Shown here: positions 10,944-19,601 of the stretch, piece after piece
Numbering within the stretch: position 1 is the first letter of the stretch
How the letters are laid out: every line of letters begins with the position of its first letter
Translations under genes and position numbers: made by a program
Assembly: GCA_938008415.1 (NCBI GenBank)
Contig: CALLKI010000010.1
Coordinates: 1 to 39,440 of the forward strand
Reading direction: 5' to 3'
Length of the DNA: 39,440 nt
DNA from: an uncultured Luteimonas sp.
Lineage (GTDB): Bacteria; Pseudomonadota; Gammaproteobacteria; Xanthomonadales; Xanthomonadaceae
The notes under the pieces: generated by a model
The model's database searches: none
What the model was told of the DNA's origin: nothing
The model's input: only the letters and a program-made list of their open reading frames with translations

Positions 10944-10956
10944 TGCGTACAACACC
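10933..10956 (+). promoter_or_regulatory. YtrA operator (GGTG-N16-CACC)
   Basis: Arms GGTGTT (10933-10938) and AACACC (10951-10956) form a perfect inverted repeat around 12 bases, giving exactly GGTG-N16-CACC. As I recall, this is the motif reported for the YtrA regulator of Xanthomonas citri. The site overlaps the -10 of the operon that encodes the YtrA-like repressor (11455-11820), which supports autorepression. Confidence 0.7.
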
Positions 10957-10982
10957 TACCCACCGTGAGCAGGACGTTCATC

Positions 10983-11450
10983 ATGAACCGCAAGCTCCAC
11001 AACACGATACTGGCTTTGACAGTGACGGGCATGGTCCTGTTCCTTGGCCTGGTCGTGGCCCGGCCGCCGGTCCAGCAGGCCGCGGGACAGGTCCCCGCGC
11101 TGGCGACGGACCCCGCCGCTCCGGCCGATGGGCGCGACGAGCCTCTGGACGGGCTGGCGACCCGGGCGGGAGCGCCTGCCCGCGCCCCCGGACAGGAAGC
11201 GGGCCGGGCCGCCGACACCGCGCAGGCGCTTGCCATGGCCGTCGGCACGGTGGCGACGACCGCAGCCGGGGCCGCCCTCGCCTCCACGCTTGCCGGCCTC
11301 GACGGGGATGCCGCCCCCGCGGACGAAGCGTCCCCCGCCCGGGGCGCGGAAGGGCGAGCCAGGCCCCGCCGCGCCTCCAGCACCCGGGACCTGATCGCGA
11401 TCCCGTACTTCTCCTTCGCGCGCGGGGCGCGCGGCACCGGCCGGAGCTGA
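10983..11450 (+). CDS. Small membrane-anchored Ala/Pro-rich protein, first gene of the ytr-type operon
   Basis: A 155-residue protein of unknown function. Residues about 8-26 (NTILALTVTGMVLFLGLVVA) form one membrane segment or uncleaved signal anchor after a short basic N-terminus, so most of the chain should be periplasmic. The middle is Ala-, Pro-, Gly- and Asp-rich and looks disordered, with a small Ala/Thr/Val-rich patch (MAVGTVATTAAGAALA). The C-terminus holds a distinct motif, RDLIAIPYFSFARG. It lies between the operator-controlled promoter and the YtrA-like gene, ending four bases before that start, so it belongs to the regulated unit. The start could also be a GTG six codons upstream; ATG 10983 is preferred for its AGGA site. 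Translation in this frame is supported by position and the membrane segment; function is open. Confidence 0.72.
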   Translation: MNRKLHNTILALTVTGMVLFLGLVVARPPVQQAAGQVPALATDPAAPADGRDEPLDGLATRAGAPARAPGQEAGRAADTAQALAMAVGTVATTAAGAALASTLAGLDGDAAPADEASPARGAEGRARPRRASSTRDLIAIPYFSFARGARGTGRS

Positions 11451-11454
11451 AGCC

Positions 11455-11820
11455 ATGGCAGACATCACCTGGAGCGATGGCGCTCCGATCTACCGCCAAC
11501 TCAAGGAACGCGTCATCGCGATGATGCTCGACGGCATCCTCAAGCCGGGTGATGCGCTGCCTTCCGTACGGCAGGTCGCCGCCGAATACCGCCTGAACCC
11601 CATCACTGTTTCCCGCGCCTACCAGGAACTCGTGGACGAGGCGCTCGTCGAGAAGCGCAGAGGCCTTGGCATGTACGTCACCGAAGAAGCGGCAAAGAAG
11701 CTCCTGACCAAAGAACGTGAAAGGTTCCTGCGCGAAGAGTGGCCGCAGGTCCTGGAGCGCATCCAGCGCCTGGGCCTGTCGCTCGAGGACCTGATGCGGC
11801 AGCCGAAGGGGGGTGAATGA
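11455..11820 (+). CDS. ytrA: GntR-family transcriptional regulator, YtrA subfamily
   Basis: A 121-residue YtrA-type GntR regulator: N-terminal winged helix (about 5-75) with IYRQLKERVIAMMLDG, LKPGDALPSVRQVA and the recognition-helix region LNPITVSRAYQEL, then a short C-terminal helical dimerisation segment (about 80-121) in place of the large effector domain of other GntR groups. YtrA proteins repress neighbouring ABC transporter genes and respond to cell-wall-active antibiotics or peptides. Here the gene is followed by an ABC ATPase with a four-base overlap, and a fitting operator lies on the operon promoter. It should bind at 10933-10956; the inducer is unknown. Confidence 0.92.
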   Translation: MADITWSDGAPIYRQLKERVIAMMLDGILKPGDALPSVRQVAAEYRLNPITVSRAYQELVDEALVEKRRGLGMYVTEEAAKKLLTKERERFLREEWPQVLERIQRLGLSLEDLMRQPKGGE

Positions 11821-12695
11821 TGAACTCCGGGGACAACATGCCGGTCGTCACCGCCCGCGGCCTGCGCAAGAAGTACGGGAACAAGGTCGCGCTGGACGGC
11901 GTGGACTTCACCATCGATGCAGGCCGCATCGTCGGCCTGATCGGCCCCAACGGCGCCGGCAAGACCACCGCGCTGAAGGCGATGCTGGGCCTGGTCCCGT
12001 TCGAAGGCGAGCTGAGTGTGCTGGGGCGCGACCCGCGCACGCAGCGCGACGCGCTGATGGAGGACGTGTGCTTCATCGCCGACGTCGCGGTGCTGCCGCG
12101 CTGGATGCGCGTGGACCAGGCCATCGATTTCGTCGCCGGCGTCCACCCGCGCTTCGATCGCGGGCGTTGCGAGCGGCTCCTCGCCAACACGAAGCTCTCG
12201 CCGCGCCAGCGCGTGCGCGAGATGTCCAAGGGCATGATCGTGCAGCTGCACCTGGCGCTGGTGATGGCGATCGACGCCCGCCTGCTGGTGCTGGACGAGC
12301 CCACGCTGGGCCTCGACATCCTCTACCGCAAGCAGTTCTACCAGCGCCTCCTGGAAGACTACTTCGACGAGCAGAAGACGATCATCGTCACCACCCACCA
12401 GGTCGAGGAGATCGAGCACATCCTGACCGACGTGATGTTCATCCGCGACGGGAAGATCGTGCTCGACGCCTCGATGGAGGAAGTCGGCGACCGCTTCGTC
12501 GAGGTCCTCGTCAACGCGGATTCCGCGGAGTCCGCGCGGCAGCTCGGCCCCGTGGACGAGCGCGCGATGCCATTCGGCAAGACCGTGATGCTGTTCGACG
12601 GCGTGTCGCGTGACGCCCTGTCCGCCTATGGCGAGACCCGCATCCCCGGGCTGGCCGACCTGTTCGTCGCCACGATGAAAGGAACCTACGCATGA
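11817..12695 (+). CDS. ABC transporter ATP-binding protein (YtrB-like)
   Basis: A 292-residue ABC ATPase with Walker A GPNGAGKT at residues 43-50, Walker B LLVLDEPTLGLD and the switch His in VTTHQVEEIEH. The signature motif is a degenerate MSKGM in place of LSGGQ, as is common in ATPases of YtrA-linked ABC-2 systems. The C-terminal 70 residues form the extra domain seen in this group. The start overlaps the ytrA stop (ATGA), and the stop overlaps the permease start (ATGA), so regulator, ATPase and permease are translated as one coupled set. It energises the permease; the cargo is not known. Confidence 0.93.
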   Translation: MMNSGDNMPVVTARGLRKKYGNKVALDGVDFTIDAGRIVGLIGPNGAGKTTALKAMLGLVPFEGELSVLGRDPRTQRDALMEDVCFIADVAVLPRWMRVDQAIDFVAGVHPRFDRGRCERLLANTKLSPRQRVREMSKGMIVQLHLALVMAIDARLLVLDEPTLGLDILYRKQFYQRLLEDYFDEQKTIIVTTHQVEEIEHILTDVMFIRDGKIVLDASMEEVGDRFVEVLVNADSAESARQLGPVDERAMPFGKTVMLFDGVSRDALSAYGETRIPGLADLFVATMKGTYA

Positions 12696-13756
12696 ACGCC
12701 GTCGTCGACACCACCACCCATCCCCCGTCCGCCCGTGGCGCCGGCATCCCGGCCATGCGCCGCTTCGGCTGGCTGGTCAGGCGCGAACTGTGGGAGCACA
12801 AGGGCGGATTCTTCTGGGCGCCGCTCGTCGCCGGCGCGGTCTCGCTGCTGCTGACCCTGCTCGGCGCCGCGACCGGGCAGTTCTTCATCTCCCGCCTCGG
12901 CGCGTCCGAGGTCAGGGTCAACGGCAGCAAGGTGCCGCTGGGCCAGGTCGACTGGCAGCACTTTTTCGAACAGGCCTCGCCGGAGGACCTGCGGCAGTTC
13001 CATGACGCGATGAACGCGGTCACCTGGATGTCCTCGCTCTGGCCGGTGACGGTGTTCGGATTCGTCGTGTTCTTCTACTTCCTCGGCAGCCTGTACGACG
13101 AGCGCAAGGACCGCAGCGTGCTGTTCTGGAAGTCGCTGCCGGTCTCGGACCGTGACACCGTGCTGTCGAAACTGGTCACGGGACTGGTCGTCGGCCCGGT
13201 GATCGCGGCGCTGCTGAGCATCGCCACGATGCTGGGCTTTGGCCTGATCACCACCGTTTTCCTGGCGATCAACGGCGCCAATCCGTTCGCGGTCTACTGG
13301 TCGCAGCTCGATCCACTGTTCCTGGCAGGCAACTCGCTGCTGTGGATCCCGATCTACGCGCTGTGGGCACTGCCGACCGCGGGCTGGCTGATGCTGTGCT
13401 CGGCGTGGGCCCGGAGCAAGCCGTTCCTGTGGGCCACCGCGGTTCCGGTCGTGGCCGGCCTGCTGGTCTCGTGGTTCGAGATCATGGACATCTTCAACGA
13501 GCGTGCCGTCTGGTTCTGGGAAAACATCGTCGCGCGCGTGCTGCTGAGCGCGTGGCCGGGCAGCCACTTCATGGGCTACCTCGGCAGCGGGCGCCTGCGC
13601 CACCTGGAGGACTCCCCCGAAATGCTGTTCGGCCTCGACGGCCTGCTGGCCGGCGGGCACCTGCTGGCCAGGCCGTCACTGTGGATCGGTGTCGCAGCCG
13701 GCGCGCTGATGGTCTACGGCGCGATCCGCCTGCGCCGCTGGCGCGACGAGGGCTGA
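12692..13756 (+). CDS. ABC-2 type transporter permease
   Basis: A 354-residue integral membrane protein with about six hydrophobic segments: near residues 45-65 (LVAGAVSLLLTLLGAATG), 110-132 (SLWPVTVFGFVVFFYFLG), 165-195, 215-240 (SLLWIPIYALWALPTAGW), 248-268 (FLWATAVPVVAGLLVSWF) and 328-346. A cytoplasmic stretch YDERKDRSVLFWKSLPVSD after the second segment is typical of ABC-2 exporters linked to YtrA regulators. The loop between the first two segments contains about 50 residues. It is translationally coupled to the ATPase by ATGA overlap and should form the membrane half of that transporter. Confidence 0.9.
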   Translation: MNAVVDTTTHPPSARGAGIPAMRRFGWLVRRELWEHKGGFFWAPLVAGAVSLLLTLLGAATGQFFISRLGASEVRVNGSKVPLGQVDWQHFFEQASPEDLRQFHDAMNAVTWMSSLWPVTVFGFVVFFYFLGSLYDERKDRSVLFWKSLPVSDRDTVLSKLVTGLVVGPVIAALLSIATMLGFGLITTVFLAINGANPFAVYWSQLDPLFLAGNSLLWIPIYALWALPTAGWLMLCSAWARSKPFLWATAVPVVAGLLVSWFEIMDIFNERAVWFWENIVARVLLSAWPGSHFMGYLGSGRLRHLEDSPEMLFGLDGLLAGGHLLARPSLWIGVAAGALMVYGAIRLRRWRDEG

Positions 13757-13762
13757 CCACAC

Positions 13763-13784
13763 GCCCGGCCACGGACGGCCGGGC
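13763..13784 (+). other. Intra-operon hairpin after the permease gene
   Basis: GCCCGGCC (13763-13770), loop ACGGAC, GGCCGGGC (13777-13784): a perfect 8-bp GC stem seven bases after the permease stop, with no T tract. It may stabilise the upstream transcript or cut expression of the two exported proteins downstream. Confidence 0.45.
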
Positions 13785-13869
13785 AAGCGGATCCATGGGC
13801 CACGCGCCTGCAAACCTTTCCCGCCCCGCCCGCATCCATCTCCCTGTCCCCCAACAGGAGTTTCCCCCG

Positions 13870-14688
13870 ATGATCCGTACCGCGATGCTTTCCCTGCTCC
13901 TGCTCGCCACCGCGCCAGCGCTGGCGAGGGATTGCGCGCACTCTGCACCGCGCACCCTGGACCTCGACCTGTCCGGGGTGAAGACGGTGAAGTTCGTGAT
14001 CGGCCACAACGAGCTGCGCATCGATGCTTCGCCCGGGAAGTCCGGCAGCGTCTCGGGGCAGGCCTGCGCTTCCGGCGCCTCGCTCCTGGACCAGCTCAGC
14101 CTGACCCAGCATCGCGAGGGCGACCGGCTGGTCGTGACCGCGCGCCGCGAAGGCGCTCCGCTGTTCTCGCTCGGCAGGCACTACGCCTACATGACCCTCC
14201 GGGCCCGGATCCCCGACGACATCCCGGTGGAGCTCGGTGTGGGCTCGGGCGATGCATGGGTGGCCGGCGTTCCCTCGCTCGACGTGTCCGTCGGCTCCGG
14301 TGACGTCGAGGCCCGGCGCATCCGCGGCCGGGTCACGGCCTCGGTCGGTTCCGGCGACATCGAGCTCGACGACATCGGCCCGCTGCACGTGTCGTCGATC
14401 GGTTCCGGCGATGTCAAGGCCACGCACGTGCACGGCGACGCCACGGTCGGGAGCATCGGCTCCGGCGACCTGGAACTCAAGGACGTGAAGGGCAGCGTGC
14501 GGATCGATTCGATCGGCTCGGGCGACGCCGGGCTCGAGCGCATCGCCGGCACCGTCGAGGTCGGCTCGGTGGGCTCCGGCGACGTGAGCGTGCGCGGCGC
14601 GGCGGGCCTGCGCGTGCGCTCGATCGGCAGCGGCGACGTCTTCCACCGCGACGTGACCGGCACTGTGGACCTGCCCCGACGCAAGTAA
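13870..14688 (+). CDS. Exported GSGD-repeat protein (adhesin/head-GIN-like beta domain)
   Basis: A 272-residue protein with a cleavable signal peptide (about 1-19, MLSLLLLATAPALA). After an N-terminal beta-rich part it carries eight copies of (V/I)GSGD, first at residue 125 and last at residue 253, spaced 17-19 residues. This pattern is typical of DUF2807/DUF4097-type right-handed beta-helix domains, in which each repeat is one coil. Function in the family is unknown; an envelope-associated structural or sensing role is plausible. AGGAG lies upstream of the ATG. It follows the ABC permease by 113 bases and precedes another exported protein by 23 bases, so it probably serves the ytr-type module. 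Confidence 0.85.
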   Translation: MIRTAMLSLLLLATAPALARDCAHSAPRTLDLDLSGVKTVKFVIGHNELRIDASPGKSGSVSGQACASGASLLDQLSLTQHREGDRLVVTARREGAPLFSLGRHYAYMTLRARIPDDIPVELGVGSGDAWVAGVPSLDVSVGSGDVEARRIRGRVTASVGSGDIELDDIGPLHVSSIGSGDVKATHVHGDATVGSIGSGDLELKDVKGSVRIDSIGSGDAGLERIAGTVEVGSVGSGDVSVRGAAGLRVRSIGSGDVFHRDVTGTVDLPRRK

Positions 14689-14711
14689 CCCCCTTCCCTG
14701 GAGACGACACC

Positions 14712-15371
14712 ATGAAAGCCCACTCCTGGTTCATCCTGTGCCTGGCGCTGCTGCTGCCGCTGGCCCCTGCCGTCGCATCCGGCCCGTCCGGGGGCATCGT
14801 CGACGGGATCAGCGCCAGCCTGGCCGAAGCACGCGAAGAGGTGCGCCGGGAGCTTGCGGCCACGCGCGAGGAACTGGAGCGCAATAACCTGGAGCTCGAC
14901 GGCAACAGCGTGCACTTCGGCAGTTCCGCGAAGAAACGCAAGGACACCAGCCTGCCGAAGGCCGAGATCACGCCGGCCGGCGACTTCCTGGTCGGTGGCG
15001 AGGCGGTGCCGGTCAACGCGCACCAGCGTCGCGACCTGCTGGCCTACCGCCGCCAGGTCCTCGACATCGCCGCGGCCGGGATCGAGGTCGGGCAGCTCGC
15101 CGCCGAGGCCGCGCTCGACGCGGTGGACATGGGCCTGTTCCGGCTGCTGTTCTCGGCCATGACCGGCAGCCTCGAACGCAGGGTCGAGAAGACCGTGTAC
15201 GCCAGCCTCGAGCCCGGCATGCGCCACATCTGCGGCAGCCTGCCGGCGCTGCTGGAAACCGAGCGCAGGCTGTCGGCCAGCCTCCCGGAATTCCGTCCGT
15301 ACGCCCGCCTCGACGAGTCCGACGTCGAGGACTGCATGGACGAGGTCCGCCGCGCGTTCGCCCAGCGTTGA
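14712..15371 (+). CDS. Exported DUF2884-like protein (YggN-like)
   Basis: A 219-residue protein with a signal peptide (about 1-23, FILCLALLLPLAPAVA). The mature part is mostly helical and charged: an early Glu/Arg-rich helix (AREEVRRELAATREELE), a short segment ITPAGDFLVGGEAVPVN, and a C-terminal region with two Cys (in RHICGSL and VEDCMDE) that could form a disulfide in the periplasm. The pattern resembles the DUF2884/YggN family, assigned by eye only. As the last gene of the ytr-type operon it is probably part of the same response. Its stop lies 36 bases from the convergent fumC stop. Confidence 0.75.
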   Translation: MKAHSWFILCLALLLPLAPAVASGPSGGIVDGISASLAEAREEVRRELAATREELERNNLELDGNSVHFGSSAKKRKDTSLPKAEITPAGDFLVGGEAVPVNAHQRRDLLAYRRQVLDIAAAGIEVGQLAAEAALDAVDMGLFRLLFSAMTGSLERRVEKTVYASLEPGMRHICGSLPALLETERRLSASLPEFRPYARLDESDVEDCMDEVRRAFAQR

Positions 15372-15407
15372 TGGAATCGCCCACCGGCGGGGAGCGCCTC
15401 AGCCGCC

Positions 15408-16826
<1,419 letters not shown>

Positions 16827-16893
16827 AGTGCACCTCCATCCGGTCTGCGGGCGCCTGCAGGACGGGCTGGCCCCGTCGGCAAGGATACGCGAC

Positions 16894-16920
16894 CCGGACC
16901 GGCGTAAAATGCCGGTCTGG
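16894..16920 (+). promoter_or_regulatory. Palindrome around a -10-like TAAAAT upstream of purB
   Basis: GACCGGC (16897-16903) and GCCGGTC (16911-16917) flank GTAAAAT; one wobble and two more pairs extend the arms to ten bases. The AT-rich loop contains TAAAAT (16905-16910), a possible purB -10. It could be an operator or a 5' leader hairpin; no good -35 is seen. Confidence 0.4.
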
Positions 16921-16937
16921 CCCATCGTGACGCCCCC

Positions 16938-18317
16938 ATGTCCGCCCGGAACGCCTCCCCCGCCCTGCTTGCCCTGTCGCCACTCGACGGCCGCTACGCT
17001 GCCCGGGTCGACGCCCTCCGCCCGATCTTCTCCGAGTACGGCCTGATCCGTGCCCGGGTCAAGGTCGAGGTGGAATGGCTGATCGCGCTCGCCGCCGAGC
17101 CCGCGATCGCCGAGCTGCCGCCGTTCGACCCTGGGCAGATCACGAAGCTGCAGGCCCTGGCGGAGGATTTCTCGCCCGCCGACGCCCAGCGGGTGAAGGA
17201 GATCGAGCGCACCACGAACCACGACGTCAAGGCCGTCGAGTACTTCATCAAGGAGCGGCTGCGGGACGACCCGGCCCTGGCGCCGGCGCTGGAGTTCGTC
17301 CATTTCGCCTGCACCAGCGAGGACATCAACAACCTCGCCTACGCGCTGATGATCGGCCAGGCCCGGCAGGAGGTGCTGCTGCCGAAGCTGGACGAACTGA
17401 TCCAGGCGCTGCGTCGGCTGGCCCACGAGCACGCGGCGCTGCCGATGCTCTCGCGCACCCATGGCCAGAGCGCTTCGCCCACCACCGTCGGCAAAGAGCT
17501 GGCCAACGTGGTCGCGCGCCTGCAGCGCCAGGGCGAGCAGCTGGCCGCGGTCTCGATCGCCGGCAAGATCAACGGCGCGGTCGGCAACTACAACGCCCAC
17601 GTCGTCAGCTACCCGGAGGTGGACTGGCCGGAGTTCGCCCGCCGCTTCGTCGAGTCGCTCGGCGAGGAGTTCAATCCCTACACCACGCAGATCGAGCCGC
17701 ACGACTACATCGCCGAGATCTGCGACGCGCAGAAGCGCATCGGCATCATCGCCATCGACCTGTGCCGCGACATCTGGGGCTACATCTCGCTCGGCTACTT
17801 CCGCCAGGCGGTGAAGGAAGGGGAGGTCGGCAGCTCGACCATGCCACACAAGGTCAACCCCATCGACTTCGAGAACGCCGAGGGCAACTTCGGCATCGCC
17901 AACGCGCTGCTGGAGCACTTCGCCGCCAAGCTGCCGATCAGCCGCTGGCAGCGCGACCTCACCGACTCCACGGTGCTGCGTGCGCTCGGCACGGCATTCG
18001 GCCACGCCCTGATCGGCTTCGACTCCCTGCTCAAGGGCCTGGGCAAGCTCAGCCCCGACCCGGCGCGCCTGGCCGAAGACCTCGACGATGCCTGGGAAGT
18101 GCTCGCCGAGGCCGTGCAGACGGTCATGCGCCGCCATGGCCTGCCCAATCCCTACGAGCAGCTCAAGGCCCTGACCCGCGGCCAGGGCGTCACCGCCGAG
18201 TCCATCCGCGGCTTCATCCGCACCCTGCCCCTGCCGGAAGCGGACAGGCAGCGGCTGCTGGAACTGACCCCGGCCACCTACACCGGCCTGGCCGAACGCC
18301 TCGCCCGCGGGATCTGA
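16938..18317 (+). CDS. purB: Adenylosuccinate lyase
   Basis: A 459-residue lyase acting twice in purine synthesis: it releases fumarate from SAICAR and from adenylosuccinate. The conserved opening LSPLDGRYAARVDAL, the FVHFACTSEDINN segment, LSRTHGQSASPTTVGKE and the signature GSSTMPHKVNP (from Gly298) are all present, with ENAEGNFG just after, as in the long proteobacterial PurB type. It is followed 36 bases later by roxA and a GNAT gene, forming a likely operon. The fumarate it makes could feed the neighbouring fumC product. Confidence 0.97.
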   Translation: MSARNASPALLALSPLDGRYAARVDALRPIFSEYGLIRARVKVEVEWLIALAAEPAIAELPPFDPGQITKLQALAEDFSPADAQRVKEIERTTNHDVKAVEYFIKERLRDDPALAPALEFVHFACTSEDINNLAYALMIGQARQEVLLPKLDELIQALRRLAHEHAALPMLSRTHGQSASPTTVGKELANVVARLQRQGEQLAAVSIAGKINGAVGNYNAHVVSYPEVDWPEFARRFVESLGEEFNPYTTQIEPHDYIAEICDAQKRIGIIAIDLCRDIWGYISLGYFRQAVKEGEVGSSTMPHKVNPIDFENAEGNFGIANALLEHFAAKLPISRWQRDLTDSTVLRALGTAFGHALIGFDSLLKGLGKLSPDPARLAEDLDDAWEVLAEAVQTVMRRHGLPNPYEQLKALTRGQGVTAESIRGFIRTLPLPEADRQRLLELTPATYTGLAERLARGI

Positions 18318-18353
18318 GGAACCGCGGAGACGCAGACGCCTTCCGCGCACGCC

Positions 18354-19601
18354 ATGACCAGGAACGGAACCCGCACCCGGAAGCCACGCGCGAAGGCGGC
18401 GCGCCTCCCCTCGCCGCCGATCGAGGTGGACGCAGGCGGCCATCCTCCGCTGGGCATGCCCGCCGACCGGTTCCTGCGCGACTATTGGCAGAAACGCCCG
18501 CTGCTGATACGCAACGCCTTCCCCGGGTTCGTCTCTCCGATCGATCCCGAAGACCTGGCGGGGCTGGCCTGCGAGGAGGCGGCGCTGTCGCGCATCGTGG
18601 TCCACGACCGCGCCGGCGACCGCTACCACCTGCGCACCGGCCCGTTCGCGGAGGAGGAATTCCCGGGCATGCCCGACCACGACTGGACCCTGCTCGTCCA
18701 GGACGTGGACAAATGGGACGCGGACGTGCGCGCCCTGCTCGACCACTTCGCCTTCCTGCCGCGCTGGCGGATCGACGACATCATGGTCAGCTTCGCCGCC
18801 ACCGGCGGCTCGGTCGGCGCGCACATCGACCAGTACGACGTGTTCCTGCTGCAGGCCAGGGGCCGGCGGCGCTGGATGATCGATGCCGGGCCGAACCCGC
18901 CCACCGCGTTCCGGGACGACTCCGAGCTGAAGCTGCTGCGCGAGTTCAGCCCCACCCACGACTGGGTGCTGGAACCGGGCGACATGCTGTACCTGCCCCC
19001 GGGCGTGCCCCACCACGGCGTGGCCGAGGATCCGTGCCTGACCTTCTCGGTCGGCATGCGCGCGCCATCCTCCGGGGAACTGATCACCGACTGGCTCGAC
19101 ACCCTGCTCGAGGAAGCCGACGACGAGGGCATCCGCTACCGCGACGACGACCTGGCCCCGCCCGCCGATCCCAACGAGATCGACGATGCCGCCATGGCGC
19201 GGGTCATCGCCGCGCTCAACGCCCTGCGGATGCGCGACCCGGACCGCCTCGGCTCCTGGTTCGGCCGCTTCATCACCCGCTACCGCGGCGTGGACGTGGC
19301 CGCGGGCGGGCCGCCCCGTCCCCGGATCGAGGTGGAATGGGACCTCGCCCGCCGCGGCGCCAGTCTGGAGCGGCATCCGTTCTCGCGCATGGCCTGGCGG
19401 CGCACCCGCCGCGGGGCGAGCCTGTTCGTCTCGGGCGGTGAATACCCCATGCCGGCACGCGACGCCCGTCGCCTGGCCGCCGCGCAAGGCATCGACGGCG
19501 GGTTGTACGACTCGCTCTCGCAGGCGGGACGCGACGCCGTGTTCGAGCTCTACTCGGCCGGCCACTACGTGCTGGTCCTGCCCGATGGGAACGGGGCATG
19601 A
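18354..19601 (+). CDS. roxA: Ribosomal protein uL16 arginine hydroxylase (JmjC/cupin)
   Basis: A 415-residue Fe(II)/2-oxoglutarate oxygenase of the YcfD/RoxA family, which hydroxylates an arginine of ribosomal protein uL16. The opening FLRDYWQKRPLLIRNAF, the WRIDDIMVSF strand and the iron triad match: His157 and Asp159 in GAHIDQYDVF, and His220 in PPGVPHHG. The C-terminal winged-helix part has WFGRFITRYR and the end ELYSAGHYVLVLP. It is about 40 residues longer than the E. coli protein, mainly through a basic N-terminal extension (about 1-30) and an acidic insertion near residues 252-285. The ribosome site at 18354 is weak; a start at residue 35 is possible but less favoured. Confidence 0.93.
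   Translation: MTRNGTRTRKPRAKAARLPSPPIEVDAGGHPPLGMPADRFLRDYWQKRPLLIRNAFPGFVSPIDPEDLAGLACEEAALSRIVVHDRAGDRYHLRTGPFAEEEFPGMPDHDWTLLVQDVDKWDADVRALLDHFAFLPRWRIDDIMVSFAATGGSVGAHIDQYDVFLLQARGRRRWMIDAGPNPPTAFRDDSELKLLREFSPTHDWVLEPGDMLYLPPGVPHHGVAEDPCLTFSVGMRAPSSGELITDWLDTLLEEADDEGIRYRDDDLAPPADPNEIDDAAMARVIAALNALRMRDPDRLGSWFGRFITRYRGVDVAAGGPPRPRIEVEWDLARRGASLERHPFSRMAWRRTRRGASLFVSGGEYPMPARDARRLAAAQGIDGGLYDSLSQAGRDAVFELYSAGHYVLVLPDGNGA

Noticed and set aside
12220..12240. Degenerate ABC signature MSKGM as a sign of a dead ATPase
   Set aside because: Walker A, Walker B and the switch His are intact, and SKGM-type signatures are usual in this ATPase group.
16827..19565. Upstream extension of the fumC frame across purB and roxA on the minus strand
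   Set aside because: The fumarase homology begins at 16826 with a good ribosome site; the rest is an open shadow of the plus-strand genes.
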